Positions 8,720 through 18,102 of a stretch of DNA of 64,000 nt are shown piece after piece. Under the pieces are notes generated by a model, which saw nothing but the letters and a program-made list of their open reading frames with translations, did not search any database and was not told the DNA's origin. Both the position numbers and the translations under genes were made by a program. This DNA is from Nitrospira_E sp052156535 (GTDB taxonomy: Bacteria > Nitrospirota > Nitrospiria > Nitrospirales > UBA8639), in assembly GCF_052156535.1 (NCBI RefSeq), contig NZ_JBQKUP010000044.1:186001-250000 (forward strand). Reading direction: 5' to 3'. Positions within the stretch are counted from its first letter, which is position 1, and each line of letters opens with the position of its first letter.

Positions 8720-9523
8720 ATGGAGCATTTGGTGCTCAGTCTTAAAAAGATTTTGGCCTCATTTTTTTCTCCTCTCTCACTGTGTATAGAGATGATGGCT
8801 TGCGGGCTTGTCTTTTTGTATTTTTCCCGCAAGCAATACCTTGGGAAAGTCCTGGTTTCCTTGGGATTCATTCTGCTTGTCATCAGCGGTTATGAAGGAA
8901 TCTCAGGGCGAATCATACGTACGTTGGAGTCACAATATCCTCCTATTAATCTTTCCCAGGTTCTGACTTCTGGGAATATCACAAATAGCCAAGAATCCCT
9001 GAAATGGATTGTTGTCCTGGCCAGTGGAACTGCAGGAGATGCCACGTTGCCTTATCAGCTTCGAGTGTCTCATCATTCCCGTGTTCGATTAATGGAGGGC
9101 ATTCGGCTTCATCGCATGCTGCCCGGAAGTAAAATCATTCTGACAGGGGGGACGGGATTTGAGGGGTCCCCCGAAGCGACCACAATGAGTCGAGTCGCCG
9201 AGGAATTAGGCGTCAATCGGGCAGATATGGTTCTGGAGGTTGAATCCCGGGATACCAAGGATCATCCTCTGTATGTTCGGGATATCGTCCATGATGACCC
9301 TTTTATCTTGGTGACAAGTGCTTTCCACATGCCACGTGCGGTCAAATTATTTGAGAAACAGGGTCTATTTCCAATTCCGGCCTCCACAGGACAATGGGTT
9401 CCTCCTATGCAGTTTTGGTCTTTAGTGAACTTTTTCCCGAGTTCCTCTGGAGTACGCCTTGCCGAATTGGCCTATCATGAATATATGGGGTTATTGGAGG
9501 CCTGGGTTCAAGATCAGATTTAA
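8720..9523 (+). CDS. YdcF/ElyC-type DUF218 membrane protein
   Basis: The 267-residue protein has two N-terminal membrane helices (around residues 15-35 and 42-60) and a DUF218 domain (residues 95-250). Visible motifs are IVVLASGT, RLMEGIRLHRMLPGSKIILTGG, MSRVAEELGV and ILVTSAFHMPRAVKLFEKQG. This is the length and topology of ElyC, an inner-membrane protein linked to envelope and peptidoglycan precursor homeostasis in enterobacteria. The ATG at 8720 lies only one base after AGGAGG (8713-8718). The in-frame TTG at 8729, ten bases away, could be the real start. The surrounding envelope genes fit a cell-wall role. Confidence 0.82.
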   Translation: MEHLVLSLKKILASFFSPLSLCIEMMACGLVFLYFSRKQYLGKVLVSLGFILLVISGYEGISGRIIRTLESQYPPINLSQVLTSGNITNSQESLKWIVVLASGTAGDATLPYQLRVSHHSRVRLMEGIRLHRMLPGSKIILTGGTGFEGSPEATTMSRVAEELGVNRADMVLEVESRDTKDHPLYVRDIVHDDPFILVTSAFHMPRAVKLFEKQGLFPIPASTGQWVPPMQFWSLVNFFPSSSGVRLAELAYHEYMGLLEAWVQDQI

Positions 9524-9724
9524 AAGAAGCAGGTGTGAGGCCCTGAATCTTGGCCTTTTAAGGCGAATCAAAAATCAATTGAGAGGGTTAATGCCCCCTG
9601 CACTGATTAGGGGGAACGAATGGCCTAATTTCTTAGCTCAGGCTGTCCGATAGAGATACCAAAGAATGTCATCTGGTTGTTTAGTTCCCAATATGGCTGA
9701 GGCTTTTTGGAGATTAGCAAAGTA

Positions 9725-10045
9725 ATGATTTGGCAAAGATGGGCGGGAGGAGCCCTCATGTGTCTAAGTGCCTTTTTTCTGGGGGGGTGTAGTATGTGGG
9801 AATCGTATTATCATCCGAACCATGGTTCCACTCGTGCGGATCGTATTTGCCATCCCTATGGGGACTGCCTACTAGGGGAGTGGGTTTCCACTGATGGAAG
9901 AGGTGCGGATCCAATTGAAACCCATTCAGCCTGTGTTGCCCTGGTTTCTGCGGAACAGGGGAGTGATTGGAAGAGAGATTCGGTTACCGAGGGATTGGAA
10001 ATAGGTGAGTGTATGGAACAACAAGGATTTACTCTCAAGCCGTGA
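9725..10045 (+). CDS. small lipoprotein, unknown function
   Basis: About 106 residues with a hydrophobic leader (GGALMCLSAFFLGGC) and a lipobox ending at Cys22. The mature domain contains several Cys (RICHPYGDCLLGEW, SACVALV, GECMEQQGF). It ends with CMEQQGFTLKP, a pattern seen in small envelope lipoproteins where a conserved Cys-Met-x-x-x-Gly-Tyr/Phe closes the fold. The ATG at 9725 is preferred to the TTG at 9707; GGAG at 9709 serves as ribosome site. Acting alone between an ElyC-like gene and a convergent lipoprotein gene, its role cannot be inferred. Confidence 0.65.
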   Translation: MIWQRWAGGALMCLSAFFLGGCSMWESYYHPNHGSTRADRICHPYGDCLLGEWVSTDGRGADPIETHSACVALVSAEQGSDWKRDSVTEGLEIGECMEQQGFTLKP

Positions 10046-10171
10046 TGAAACGAGAAAGATTTACAACGTCATTTTAAGCAAATGACCTCGCACTACTCAT
10101 CTGCACACCACTCTCCTGGCTTCTCCACGTTAAATGAGACTCAAGAAATTTGGGATTCAGCCTATGCAAGC

Positions 10172-10753
10172 TTAACTCTCCTGGCCATTTGTATCCGTTG
10201 CGGTTATGCAAATTGTGGCCTGAAGGGTTTCCTCCGGTTTAAGACTGAACGAAACTTTTTCTCGAATGGTTCCCCCTCCTCCGGGATTGGTCGCTTTGAT
10301 CTCTTTATATTTGAGTAATCCTTTTCCTATATCTTGGTAAATGGTAGTCTTGGCAAGATTTGTTAATGTCTGGCCGTTGGCTTTTGTTGTGGGTTCAATA
10401 TACGAAATGCTGACAACAGGGTTTGATGCCGTAACGGTGATTTGGGCAGATGTGAGACAGTCCGAGGTATCTCTTATTCTATAAGACGAAACCTGCGGAG
10501 ATAGGGGTTGAGACCCATCTGAGGAAACGACTGTGTTAATTGGCTCTGAGGCTGTATCGGCTTGAGGTATGTTTTCGCTGGGGGATGGGAGCTCTGAAGG
10601 AAGGCAAGAGGGGCGTAGCCAACATAGTACAGTGTCCAGTCTTTGCTGAGATTGGGGGGATGAACAGGAAAGAAGACCGGAACAAAGAGCTAAGATTATG
10701 AGGAATCGAAAATAAGAACTCACAAGTAAACCTTGTCTAAGCCGGTTTTGCAA
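10172..10753 (-). CDS. lipoprotein with a beta-rich C-terminal domain, unknown
   Basis: This 193-residue protein has a signal segment (FRFLIILALCSGLLSC, lipid Cys at about 30), a Ser/Pro-rich linker (about residues 45-90) and a C-terminal domain of alternating beta strands (AQITVTASNPVVSISYIEPT, KVSFSLKPEETLQATICITA). The end resembles a small immunoglobulin-like or CARDB-like fold, but I cannot name a family. The start is a TTG at 10753; a GTG at 10723 with AAGG upstream would give a shorter signal peptide and is equally likely. It is convergent with the preceding lipoprotein gene. Confidence 0.55.
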   Translation of the reverse strand: MQNRLRQGLLVSSYFRFLIILALCSGLLSCSSPQSQQRLDTVLCWLRPSCLPSELPSPSENIPQADTASEPINTVVSSDGSQPLSPQVSSYRIRDTSDCLTSAQITVTASNPVVSISYIEPTTKANGQTLTNLAKTTIYQDIGKGLLKYKEIKATNPGGGGTIREKVSFSLKPEETLQATICITATDTNGQES

Positions 10754-10918
10754 AACTGCATTCCGGAAATAATAATAAAAAACGGACGATTGATTGTTAA
10801 AGTTGGCTGCCTACGAATTCTATCCCTCCTGTGGTCTTAACGGAAGGCATGCCTTAAACTTAAGCGTATATTTAGGATTGCCCTATGAAATGTGAAATAG
10901 AAAGGTAGAGATGAACAG

Positions 10919-11506
10919 GTGAGAAAAAACCACGGAATCGCTTCTTTGTCCAAATCCAAAGGGGCAAAAACAGTACGTCCTCTCAAAAAAAAAGTTTCTC
11001 CACGATTGTTAAATAGACCAGAGAAAGTTTTCAAAGAGCTGAGGTTATTTGCAACGGATGTAGATGGGGTTTTGACCGATGCCGGCATGTACTATGGGGA
11101 ATCGGGTGAAGAATTGAAAAAGTTTCACACGCGTGATGGTATGGGGATTAAACTTTTACAGGCACAAGGGGTGATCACGGCTATCATTACTATGGAAAAC
11201 ACCAAAATTGTCGCTCGCCGTGGAAAAAAACTGGGCATTCCCGAAGTTTTTCAAGGTGCCAAGGATAAGGTGGTAATTCTCCGCCATTTGTCTGAAAAGT
11301 ATGGGGTTCCTTTTGCGCAAATGGCCTACATTGGGGATGACGTGAACGACGTGGAGGCCTTGAAAACTGTGGGGTACGCCGCGGCTCCCGCGGATTGTGT
11401 AGAGCAAGTCCGTCAGATTGTGCATTATGTCTGCAAAAAAAAGGGAGGTGAGGGAGCTGTTCGAGAGGTTATCGATAGAATTTTGGCTGCAAAAGGCCCT
11501 CTGTAG
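10919..11506 (+). CDS. kdsC: KdsC-like HAD phosphatase (3-deoxy-manno-octulosonate-8-phosphate phosphatase)
   Basis: This 195-residue protein carries the HAD motifs of the KdsC family: motif I LFATDVDGVLTDAG, HTRDGMGIKLLQAQG, motif II-like IITMEN, the Lys-containing GAKDKVVILRHLSEKYG and motif IV MAYIGDDVNDVEALKTVGY. The enzyme removes phosphate from KDO-8-phosphate in lipopolysaccharide inner-core synthesis. A basic N-terminal extension of about 40 residues (many Lys and Arg) precedes the domain and is longer than usual. The start is a GTG at 10919 without a strong ribosome site, so translation could start later. ManC and ManB genes follow on the same strand, consistent with surface-polysaccharide precursor supply. 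A phosphatase acting on another nonulosonate is possible. Confidence 0.82.
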   Translation: MRKNHGIASLSKSKGAKTVRPLKKKVSPRLLNRPEKVFKELRLFATDVDGVLTDAGMYYGESGEELKKFHTRDGMGIKLLQAQGVITAIITMENTKIVARRGKKLGIPEVFQGAKDKVVILRHLSEKYGVPFAQMAYIGDDVNDVEALKTVGYAAAPADCVEQVRQIVHYVCKKKGGEGAVREVIDRILAAKGPL

Positions 11507-11640
11507 CCCTACAGGTATTTAGCGGATATTTGAATGGCACATTCCGACAATCTATGAGCTTTTAACCCGTAGTCATTTGAGTATGGTCTTGCATTGGGTC
11601 CATTGGACCGTTTGAAACGATTGGAGGGGAAGGACCGAAC

Positions 11641-13089
11641 ATGAATCCTCATGTCTATGGAGTGATTTTAGCCGGGGGGAGTGGTACCCGATTTTGGCCG
11701 TTGAGCCGGGAACGATTTCCTAAGCAACTGTTGAGAATTTTGGGAGAAGGAACCCTCCTTCAACAGACGTTTGATCGTCTATTACAGAATATCCCCGCGA
11801 ATCGGATGGCAATTGTCACCAACGCTGTTCAAGCGGAATCCATCAAACTTCAACTCAATCAGTGGAAAGATGATATTGCTGGAAATGTCATCCTTGAGCC
11901 GGAAGGAAGAAATACCGCACCGGCGATCGCTCTCGCGGCCCTACAATTGATACATCAAGATCCTGATGCCGTGATGGTGGTGGTGCCGGCAGATCATGTC
12001 GTAAAGGCCTCCAAAAAATTTATGCGAGCCGTACAATTTGCCAGTGAATTGGCGATGGGGGGGCATCTGGTGACGTTTGGGATTCAGCCGACTCGTCCTG
12101 AAACAGGGTATGGCTATATTCAGCCTTTGAAGCGAATGAAGGTCGGAGTCAAGGGCCCCTTCATCGGGTATTCGGTGGCCCGCTTTGTTGAAAAACCGGA
12201 CCTCACAACTGCCAAACGATATGTTCGATCTGGAAACTATTTTTGGAATAGCGGTATTTTTGTTTGGAAAGCTTCCCAAATTTTATCAGAATTAGCCTTT
12301 CATCAACCGGCCTTATCCAAATTGTTGACTGGTTTACAAGGCAAGATGGGACGTGAGGATTTTCCCTCCCACCTTCGGAAGGTCTACGCCAAAATCGAAT
12401 CGCTTTCTATTGACAATGCGGTGATGGAGCGTTCTTCTCGAAGTGTGGTGATACCGGTAGACTTTGGTTGGTCGGATGTGGGGAGTTGGAGCAGCTTGGA
12501 AGAAGTGGTGCCTTTGGATAAAGATGGAAATGTCCGGAATGGGAATATTATAGATCTGGGAAGCCGCGATTCGGTGCTGTTTGCGGATCGAAGGGTCGTG
12601 GCAACGATTGGCCTCAACAATATGGTGGTGGTGGATACGCCCGATGCCACCCTGGTCTGTCCGAAGGATCGTGCGCAAGATGTCAAAGCCATTGTCAATC
12701 TGTTGAAGCGACAGGGCGCCCCTGAACATTTAGAACATCGAACCGTGCATCGTCCTTGGGGTTCCTATACCGTCATGGAAGAGGGAAAAGGTTACAAAGT
12801 AAAACGGATTGAAGTCGGCCCTGGAAAACGGCTTTCCCTTCAACTTCATCATCAACGCAGTGAGCATTGGGTGGTCATTGCAGGGGCGGCCCGAGTGACT
12901 CGTGGCGAAGAAGTCTACGACTTGCAAGCAGGAATGAGTACTGGGATAGCCAAGGAAACGCCGCATCGTTTAGAAAATCCCGGGCAGATCCCTTTAGAGA
13001 TAATTGAAATTCAAAATGGGCCCTACCTTGGAGAAGATGATATCGTTCGACTTCAGGACGATTTTGGTCGATTACGACCCATTGGGTAG
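11641..13089 (+). CDS. manC: mannose-1-phosphate guanylyltransferase / mannose-6-phosphate isomerase
   Basis: A 482-residue bifunctional enzyme of type II. The N-terminal nucleotidyltransferase has LAGGSGTRFWPLSRERFPKQ, VVVPADHVV, FVEKPDLTTA, YFWNSGIFVW and DFGWSDVGSW. The C-terminal cupin isomerase domain (from about residue 360) shows RPWGSYTVMEEG, KRLSLQLHHQRSEHWVVIAG and the terminal IEIQNGPYLGEDDIVRLQDD. It makes GDP-mannose from mannose-1-phosphate, and fructose-6-phosphate is the entry sugar for the isomerase. ManB starts 23 bp downstream, so the two form an operon supplying GDP-mannose for lipopolysaccharide or exopolysaccharide. GGAGGGGAAGG precedes the ATG. Confidence 0.93.
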   Translation: MNPHVYGVILAGGSGTRFWPLSRERFPKQLLRILGEGTLLQQTFDRLLQNIPANRMAIVTNAVQAESIKLQLNQWKDDIAGNVILEPEGRNTAPAIALAALQLIHQDPDAVMVVVPADHVVKASKKFMRAVQFASELAMGGHLVTFGIQPTRPETGYGYIQPLKRMKVGVKGPFIGYSVARFVEKPDLTTAKRYVRSGNYFWNSGIFVWKASQILSELAFHQPALSKLLTGLQGKMGREDFPSHLRKVYAKIESLSIDNAVMERSSRSVVIPVDFGWSDVGSWSSLEEVVPLDKDGNVRNGNIIDLGSRDSVLFADRRVVATIGLNNMVVVDTPDATLVCPKDRAQDVKAIVNLLKRQGAPEHLEHRTVHRPWGSYTVMEEGKGYKVKRIEVGPGKRLSLQLHHQRSEHWVVIAGAARVTRGEEVYDLQAGMSTGIAKETPHRLENPGQIPLEIIEIQNGPYLGEDDIVRLQDDFGRLRPIG

Positions 13090-13112
13090 GATTCGGAAGG
13101 AACGAAAGGCGG

Positions 13113-14510
13113 ATGGGAATTTTTCGGGAATATGATATTCGCGGGATTGTTGCACACGATTTAGGTCCTGATGTGGTTGAGCGAATCGGCCGTGCCTATG
13201 CGACCCTGGCGAGAGCACGCGGTGTCCACAATATCGCGGTGGGCCGGGATGGCCGTTTAACTTCACCAGCACTTCGGAATCATCTTGTTGCCGGCCTGAC
13301 TCGTTCAGGGGTCAATGTACTTGATCTTGGCCTATGTGCGTCCCCCTTACTGTATTTTTCTTTGTTTTCCTGTGATGTTGACGGAGGCATCATGATTACC
13401 GGCAGTCACAATGCTTCGGAATATAATGGATTTAAAATGTGTATAGGCCGGGAAGCACTGTATGGGGCTGATATTCAAGAATTACAGGCAACTTATGAGA
13501 GCGGCGAGTTCGCATCCGGGTCAGGAACGGTGTTAACGCGAACCATCATTCCTGAGTATCTTAAGTTTTTACAAGAACATTTTTCTTTGCTGAGAGCCCA
13601 GGGACTTCGGGTTGTGATTGATTGCGGAAATGGGGCGGCGTCTCTGTTTGCCAAAGAAGCTTTGGAACAATTGGGATGCGATGTGACCGGATTGTATTGC
13701 GAGCTAGATGGTCATTTTCCCAACCATCATCCGGACCCCACTGTGCTGGATAATCTCAAGGACCTGATTAAGAAGGTCAAAGAAACCGGAGCTGATGTGG
13801 GAATCGGGTACGATGGTGATGCCGACCGAATTGGCGTCATTGATGAACAGGGGCAGATTATGTGGGGTGACCGGTTATTGCTCCTTTTTGCCCGGGATGT
13901 GCTGGATGATCATCCAGGGTGTTCCATTATTTCAGAGGTGAAAGCCTCTCAGGGGTTGTATGACGATATTCAAAAACAGGGTGGACGGGGTATTATGTGG
14001 AAGACGGGACATTCCATCATCAAAGCCAAAATGAAAGAGGAAAAGGCGTTGCTTGCCGGGGAGATGTCGGGTCACCTGTTTTTTGCCGATCGGTACTATG
14101 GATATGACGATGCCATTTATGCTTCTTGTCGGCTTATCGAAATTCTTGTGAAACGGAAAAAACCCTTGTCGTCGCTGTTGGCTGATATTCCTCAAACGGT
14201 GGTGACTCCTGAAATTCGAGTAGATTGTCCTGATGATCAAAAATTTTCATTAGTCGAAATCGTGAAAAACCGTTTGATGCATGCGGCTAACACGCAAAAT
14301 TCGACGATATCAGTTTTGCCCATTCGTGACATCATCACTATTGATGGCATTCGTGTCCGTTTTGACGAAGGATGGGGCCTGATTCGAGCCTCGAATACTC
14401 AACCAGCATTGGTCCTTCGCTTTGAAGCCTCTTCCCACACTCATCTCACTCAAATTCAGGCCTATCTGGAAGGACAGCTTTCTGAAGCCACGGTAGACCT
14501 CACCACCTAA
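13113..14510 (+). CDS. manB: phosphomannomutase / phosphoglucomutase
   Basis: A 465-residue alpha-D-phosphohexomutase of the AlgC/ManB group. It opens FREYDIRGIVAHDLG, has the phospho-serine loop ITGSHNASEYNGFKM, the metal loop GIGYDGDADRIGVID, the sugar-specificity loop GEMSGHLFF and the phosphate-binding loop RASNTQPALVLRFEA near the C terminus. The reaction interconverts mannose-6-phosphate and mannose-1-phosphate, often glucose phosphates too. It directly follows ManC, completing the route from fructose-6-phosphate to GDP-mannose. Length and all four family loops are intact. Confidence 0.92.
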   Translation: MGIFREYDIRGIVAHDLGPDVVERIGRAYATLARARGVHNIAVGRDGRLTSPALRNHLVAGLTRSGVNVLDLGLCASPLLYFSLFSCDVDGGIMITGSHNASEYNGFKMCIGREALYGADIQELQATYESGEFASGSGTVLTRTIIPEYLKFLQEHFSLLRAQGLRVVIDCGNGAASLFAKEALEQLGCDVTGLYCELDGHFPNHHPDPTVLDNLKDLIKKVKETGADVGIGYDGDADRIGVIDEQGQIMWGDRLLLLFARDVLDDHPGCSIISEVKASQGLYDDIQKQGGRGIMWKTGHSIIKAKMKEEKALLAGEMSGHLFFADRYYGYDDAIYASCRLIEILVKRKKPLSSLLADIPQTVVTPEIRVDCPDDQKFSLVEIVKNRLMHAANTQNSTISVLPIRDIITIDGIRVRFDEGWGLIRASNTQPALVLRFEASSHTHLTQIQAYLEGQLSEATVDLTT

Positions 14511-14769
14511 GCTCTCCCCGGGTTATATGACCTTTTGATCGTGTCTGTGGGCATTCTCAACCGCTTCTGGTGAAGGCATCGTCGATTCGATCAAGAACTC
14601 TTGTGATATCCATCACCATGAAAGCTCGGCGTTTAATATGTCAGCCGGATTTATCCGTGAGAATATTCCTTTCCGACCGAAACGCGATTTTCTCTCGAAC
14701 GTGCGTTGCTCCTTTATTCGGAAAAGCATATAATGAAAAACCTCTAGTATCGTCTATGGATCATGATTG

Positions 14770-15777
14770 ATGACTCCGCGTTTTTCCTTATCGACACACA
14801 CCTTCCGTGAGCAAGCCCCTATTCCTGGAACTTCCGGTGAATTTTCCCGCATCATCATGCAAATTGCTCTGGGTGGGAAACTCATTGCCCAGGATCTTCG
14901 AAAAGCCGGATTGAGTCAATTCCTGGGTTCTACGGGGTTAATTAATGTGCAAGGCGAAGAGGTCCAAAAGTTGGACGAACGGGCCAATCAGATATTTTTG
15001 GATGTGTTTGAGCACATGGAACTGGTGAGTACGCTGGTTTCAGAGGAAATGGAAAAGCCCTACCTCATCAAAGAAGCCGATGGTCAAGGACGGTATGCGG
15101 TCTTTTTGGATCCTTTGGATGGCTCGTCTAATATTGATGTCAACGCGTCTTTAGGGTCCATTTTTTCCATTCACCGACTTTCCGTTGAGGGTTTCCCCAC
15201 TTCTGAAGATGCTTTGCGAAAAAAAGGGTGCGATCAGGTGGCTGCCGGATATGTCTTGTATGGATCGAGTGTGCTTTTAGTGTATACCTGCGGCCATGGT
15301 GTGCACCAGTTCACGTTGGATCAGGAGGCCGGGGAATTTTTCCTCTCAGCCAAAAATATTCAAATTCCCAAGCATGGGAAAATTTATAGTGTGAATGAAG
15401 GTAATTACCAAAAATGGTCTGCCGGCACTCAGCAATTTCTTCACTATCTTCACGAAGTCGATGTTCGGACAGGCAGACCATACACCAGCCGTTATTCCGG
15501 GTGTTTTGTGGCTGATGTGCATCGTGTGTTGTGTAAGGGTGGTCTCTATATGTATCCGGGAGAGCAGAAAAACCCTGAGGGAAAATTGAGGCTCATGTAT
15601 GAAGCCGCACCCTTATCATTTTTGGTTGAACAAGCCGGTGGTATGGGGAGTACGGGTGTTGAGCCCGTCAATCAACTAATACCGAAAGCCCTTCACCAGA
15701 GAATCCCTTTATATATTGGCAGTCAGGATGATGTGACCAAAGCTGAAGCGTTCCTGCGGTCTGAGTCACCGATCTAG
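14770..15777 (+). CDS. fbp: class I fructose-1,6-bisphosphatase
   Basis: The 335-residue protein has the class I FBPase signature FLDPLDGSSNIDVNASLG, with metal ligands Asp-Pro-Leu-Asp-Gly, an upstream EEM segment (LVSEEMEKPYLI), substrate-contact regions TGRPYTSRYSGCFVADVHR and YPGEQKNPEGKLRLMYEAAP, and a C-terminal IPLYIGSQDDVTKAEAFL. It performs the irreversible step of gluconeogenesis in the cytoplasm. With the class I aldolase 3 kb downstream it fits an autotroph that makes sugars from C3 units. The ATG at 14770 is chosen; an in-frame TTG at 14767 is three bases earlier. YacL-like starts 16 bp after the stop. Confidence 0.93.
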   Translation: MTPRFSLSTHTFREQAPIPGTSGEFSRIIMQIALGGKLIAQDLRKAGLSQFLGSTGLINVQGEEVQKLDERANQIFLDVFEHMELVSTLVSEEMEKPYLIKEADGQGRYAVFLDPLDGSSNIDVNASLGSIFSIHRLSVEGFPTSEDALRKKGCDQVAAGYVLYGSSVLLVYTCGHGVHQFTLDQEAGEFFLSAKNIQIPKHGKIYSVNEGNYQKWSAGTQQFLHYLHEVDVRTGRPYTSRYSGCFVADVHRVLCKGGLYMYPGEQKNPEGKLRLMYEAAPLSFLVEQAGGMGSTGVEPVNQLIPKALHQRIPLYIGSQDDVTKAEAFLRSESPI

Positions 15778-15793
15778 GGAAGGAGAATCTCCT

Positions 15794-16819
15794 ATGGTGT
15801 TGCGAATGATATTTGTAGGCATTGGGGTGGTCTTAGGTATGGCCTTGGCATGGGGAGCAACCGATGGCCAAATAGGTGTTCTGCTCATGGGCGGGGGAAT
15901 CGGGGCAGGGGTTGGTGCAATAATTCTGGCTGTGGAACACCGATTGAAGGCCGCGCCTTTACCATTCGTCGTGTGTGGAGGGGGCGGATTAGTTGTTGGT
16001 CTCCTTGTGGCGGGGTTGATTGCTTCGGTGACGGGCTTAGTCGCACGCTCTCCTAATACCGTTTTTACCCTTTTGGCCAGCTTAGCGATCTTTTTGGGAA
16101 TACCCTATTGGGGATTAATCATGGGAATACGATTTGCCACTGAAGGATGGGCCACATCAGCCATTCCAACAGGCGATACGGAGTCGGTTCGCATCAAAAA
16201 ACTGCTGGATACCAGCGTCATCATAGATGGTCGGATTGCAGATTTGTGCGAAACGGGCTTTATTGAGGGAACCCTTGTCGTTCCACATTTTATTCTCCAG
16301 GAGTTACAGCATATTTCGGATTCTTCTGATGGATTAAAGCGGGCACGTGGGAGACGAGGACTGGATATTTTGAATGTCCTTCAAAAAGTCAGCAACATTA
16401 AGGTAGATCTGGTAGAAGATGATTTTCCTCATGTGAAAGAGGTGGATACAAAACTCATTGAACTCGCCAAGCAAATGGATGCAAAGGTGCTGACCAATGA
16501 TTTTAATCTCAATAAGGTGGCCGGGATCCAAGGCGTCAGGGTGCTGAACATTAATGACTTGTGTAATGCGCTGAAACCGGTGGTTCTTCCCGGTGAGACG
16601 ATCCGAGTTTTTGTTTTGAAAGAAGGGAAAGAGGCCGGGCAAGGTGTGGCCTACTTAGATGATGGCACGATGGTGGTGGTTGACCATGCCAAGCGATGGA
16701 TCGGCAAAAATGCGGATGTGATTGTGACGAGTGTTCTGCAAACGAGTGCCGGCCGAATGATATTTACCCGCCTGAAAGAAGAAACTGAACACGAGGAGTT
16801 AAGCTTCTCGCGTGTTTAA
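15794..16819 (+). CDS. membrane-anchored PIN-TRAM domain protein (YacL-like)
   Basis: The 341-residue protein has four predicted membrane helices in the first 130 residues. A PIN nuclease-like domain follows with conserved acids (KLLDTSVIIDGRIADLCETG, VVPHFILQELQHI, RARGRRGLDIL, KVLTNDFNLNKVA), then a C-terminal TRAM domain (GQGVAYLDDGTMVVVDHAK). This is the YacL architecture. In Bacillus, yacL lies directly before ispD and ispF, the same order as here. The stop overlaps the GTG start of ispD by eight bases. The RNA target, if any, is unknown. Confidence 0.9.
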   Translation: MVLRMIFVGIGVVLGMALAWGATDGQIGVLLMGGGIGAGVGAIILAVEHRLKAAPLPFVVCGGGGLVVGLLVAGLIASVTGLVARSPNTVFTLLASLAIFLGIPYWGLIMGIRFATEGWATSAIPTGDTESVRIKKLLDTSVIIDGRIADLCETGFIEGTLVVPHFILQELQHISDSSDGLKRARGRRGLDILNVLQKVSNIKVDLVEDDFPHVKEVDTKLIELAKQMDAKVLTNDFNLNKVAGIQGVRVLNINDLCNALKPVVLPGETIRVFVLKEGKEAGQGVAYLDDGTMVVVDHAKRWIGKNADVIVTSVLQTSAGRMIFTRLKEETEHEELSFSRV

Positions 16820-17516
16820 TTCTGTTGTGGCGGTGGTTCCTGCCGCGGGCCTTGGTACCCGCATGGGAGGAAATACTCCCAAGCAATATCTTACTCTTGG
16901 AAATCTGCCTCTTTTAGTGCATTCACTCCAGATTTTTCAACAACTCGAGGAGATCCGCGAAGTCATTCTCTCCGTTCCGGCATCGGACCGGGAGTATTGC
17001 TGGCGTAAAATTGTGAAACCTTTTGGTCTAGAGAAAGTCGCCAAAGTGGTGGCGGGAGGAGTGCGGCGACAGGATTCGGTCAGAAACGGACTTGCGGCCA
17101 TTTCCGACCGACCTGATGGGGTTTTAGTTCATGATGGTGTCCGTCCCTTTATTGACCAACGCATGGTCAGGAATGTGATCGATTGTGCCGGGAAAACAGG
17201 GGCGGCAGTGGTGGCAATGCCGATCCATGATACGGTGAAGCGGGTTGGTGCATCTGGGATCATTCAAGAGACGCTGAAGAGGGAAGAACTCTGGCAGATT
17301 CAGACACCGCAGGTGTTCCGGTATGACTGGTTGGTTGAGGCACACCAACAGGCGCAACAACACCAATGGGAAGTCACCGATGATGCGGCCCTCATCGAAC
17401 GGATGGGTTACCCTGTTTCCGTTGTGGAGGGGAGTTGTTTTAATATAAAAGTGACCAAGCCGGATGATCTGGTGTTTGGGGAAGCCATTTTAGGAACGAT
17501 TGGAAGCCGAAGGTGA
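16812..17516 (+). CDS. ispD: 2-C-methyl-D-erythritol 4-phosphate cytidylyltransferase
   Basis: A 234-residue enzyme of the MEP isoprenoid pathway. Key motifs are VPAAGLGTRMGGNTPKQYL (CTP-binding loop with the catalytic Lys and Arg), VAGGVRRQDSVRNGL, VLVHDGVRPFI, TVKRV, WQIQTPQVFRYDWL and VTDDAALIER. The GTG start at 16812 lies inside the end of the YacL-like gene, pointing to coupled translation. IspF follows 56 bp later. Length and motifs are normal. Confidence 0.94.
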   Translation: MFNSVVAVVPAAGLGTRMGGNTPKQYLTLGNLPLLVHSLQIFQQLEEIREVILSVPASDREYCWRKIVKPFGLEKVAKVVAGGVRRQDSVRNGLAAISDRPDGVLVHDGVRPFIDQRMVRNVIDCAGKTGAAVVAMPIHDTVKRVGASGIIQETLKREELWQIQTPQVFRYDWLVEAHQQAQQHQWEVTDDAALIERMGYPVSVVEGSCFNIKVTKPDDLVFGEAILGTIGSRR

Positions 17517-17572
17517 AATTTCAGGCTAGCCTCCATTTAAATGGATTTTTTTTCGCTCGTCTTTGATGTGAT

Positions 17573-18055
17573 ATGAGAGTTGGTCAAGGTTATGATATTC
17601 ATCCCTTCCGGGAAGGCCGTCCCCTGATTTTGGGTGGCGTGGTCGTCCCCCATTCTCAAGGGTTGGATGGGCATTCCGATGCTGATGCCTTAACCCATGC
17701 CGTTTGTGACGCCATTCTAGGAGCCATGGGAGAAGGAGATCTCGGAACACGGTACCCAAGTAGTAATCCAGAATTCAAAAATCTCTCGAGTTTGGTTATG
17801 CTAGGAAGTGTCGCACAAAGCCTTCGTGATAAAGGATTTTACTTGGTGAATCTGGATACGGTCATTTTAGCCCAGGCACCGAAATTAGCCCCGTATACGG
17901 CCTCAATGCAAGAAAGTCTTGCGAAAGTGCTGCAGGTTTCTCCTTCTCAGGTCAATGTCAAAGTCAAAAGTGGTGAGGGAATTGGAATGATCGGGCGGAC
18001 AGAAGGCATTGCGACAATGGCCATTTGTCTCATTAAATGCACAACGCCCTTATGA
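17573..18055 (+). CDS. ispF: 2-C-methyl-D-erythritol 2,4-cyclodiphosphate synthase
   Basis: A 160-residue protein with the IspF signature at its start, MRVGQGYDIHPF (zinc ligands Asp-His), then LDGHSDADALTHAVCDAILG with the third ligand His, GDLGTRYP, NLDTVILAQAPKLAPY and the C-terminal NVKVKSGEGIGMIGRTEGI. It cyclises CDP-methylerythritol 2-phosphate in the MEP pathway and forms trimers. It directly follows ispD and continues the conserved YacL-IspD-IspF order. Confidence 0.95.
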   Translation: MRVGQGYDIHPFREGRPLILGGVVVPHSQGLDGHSDADALTHAVCDAILGAMGEGDLGTRYPSSNPEFKNLSSLVMLGSVAQSLRDKGFYLVNLDTVILAQAPKLAPYTASMQESLAKVLQVSPSQVNVKVKSGEGIGMIGRTEGIATMAICLIKCTTPL

Positions 18056-18102
18056 AATGATGCCGTTTCCTTTTCCTTGGGGTATATCCGTATGGTGGGC
18101 GT

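Noticed and set aside
8275..8745. A 156-codon plus-strand frame between two envelope genes.
   Set aside because: It overlaps both neighbours, has no ribosome site, and is mostly low-complexity basic sequence with no family match by eye.
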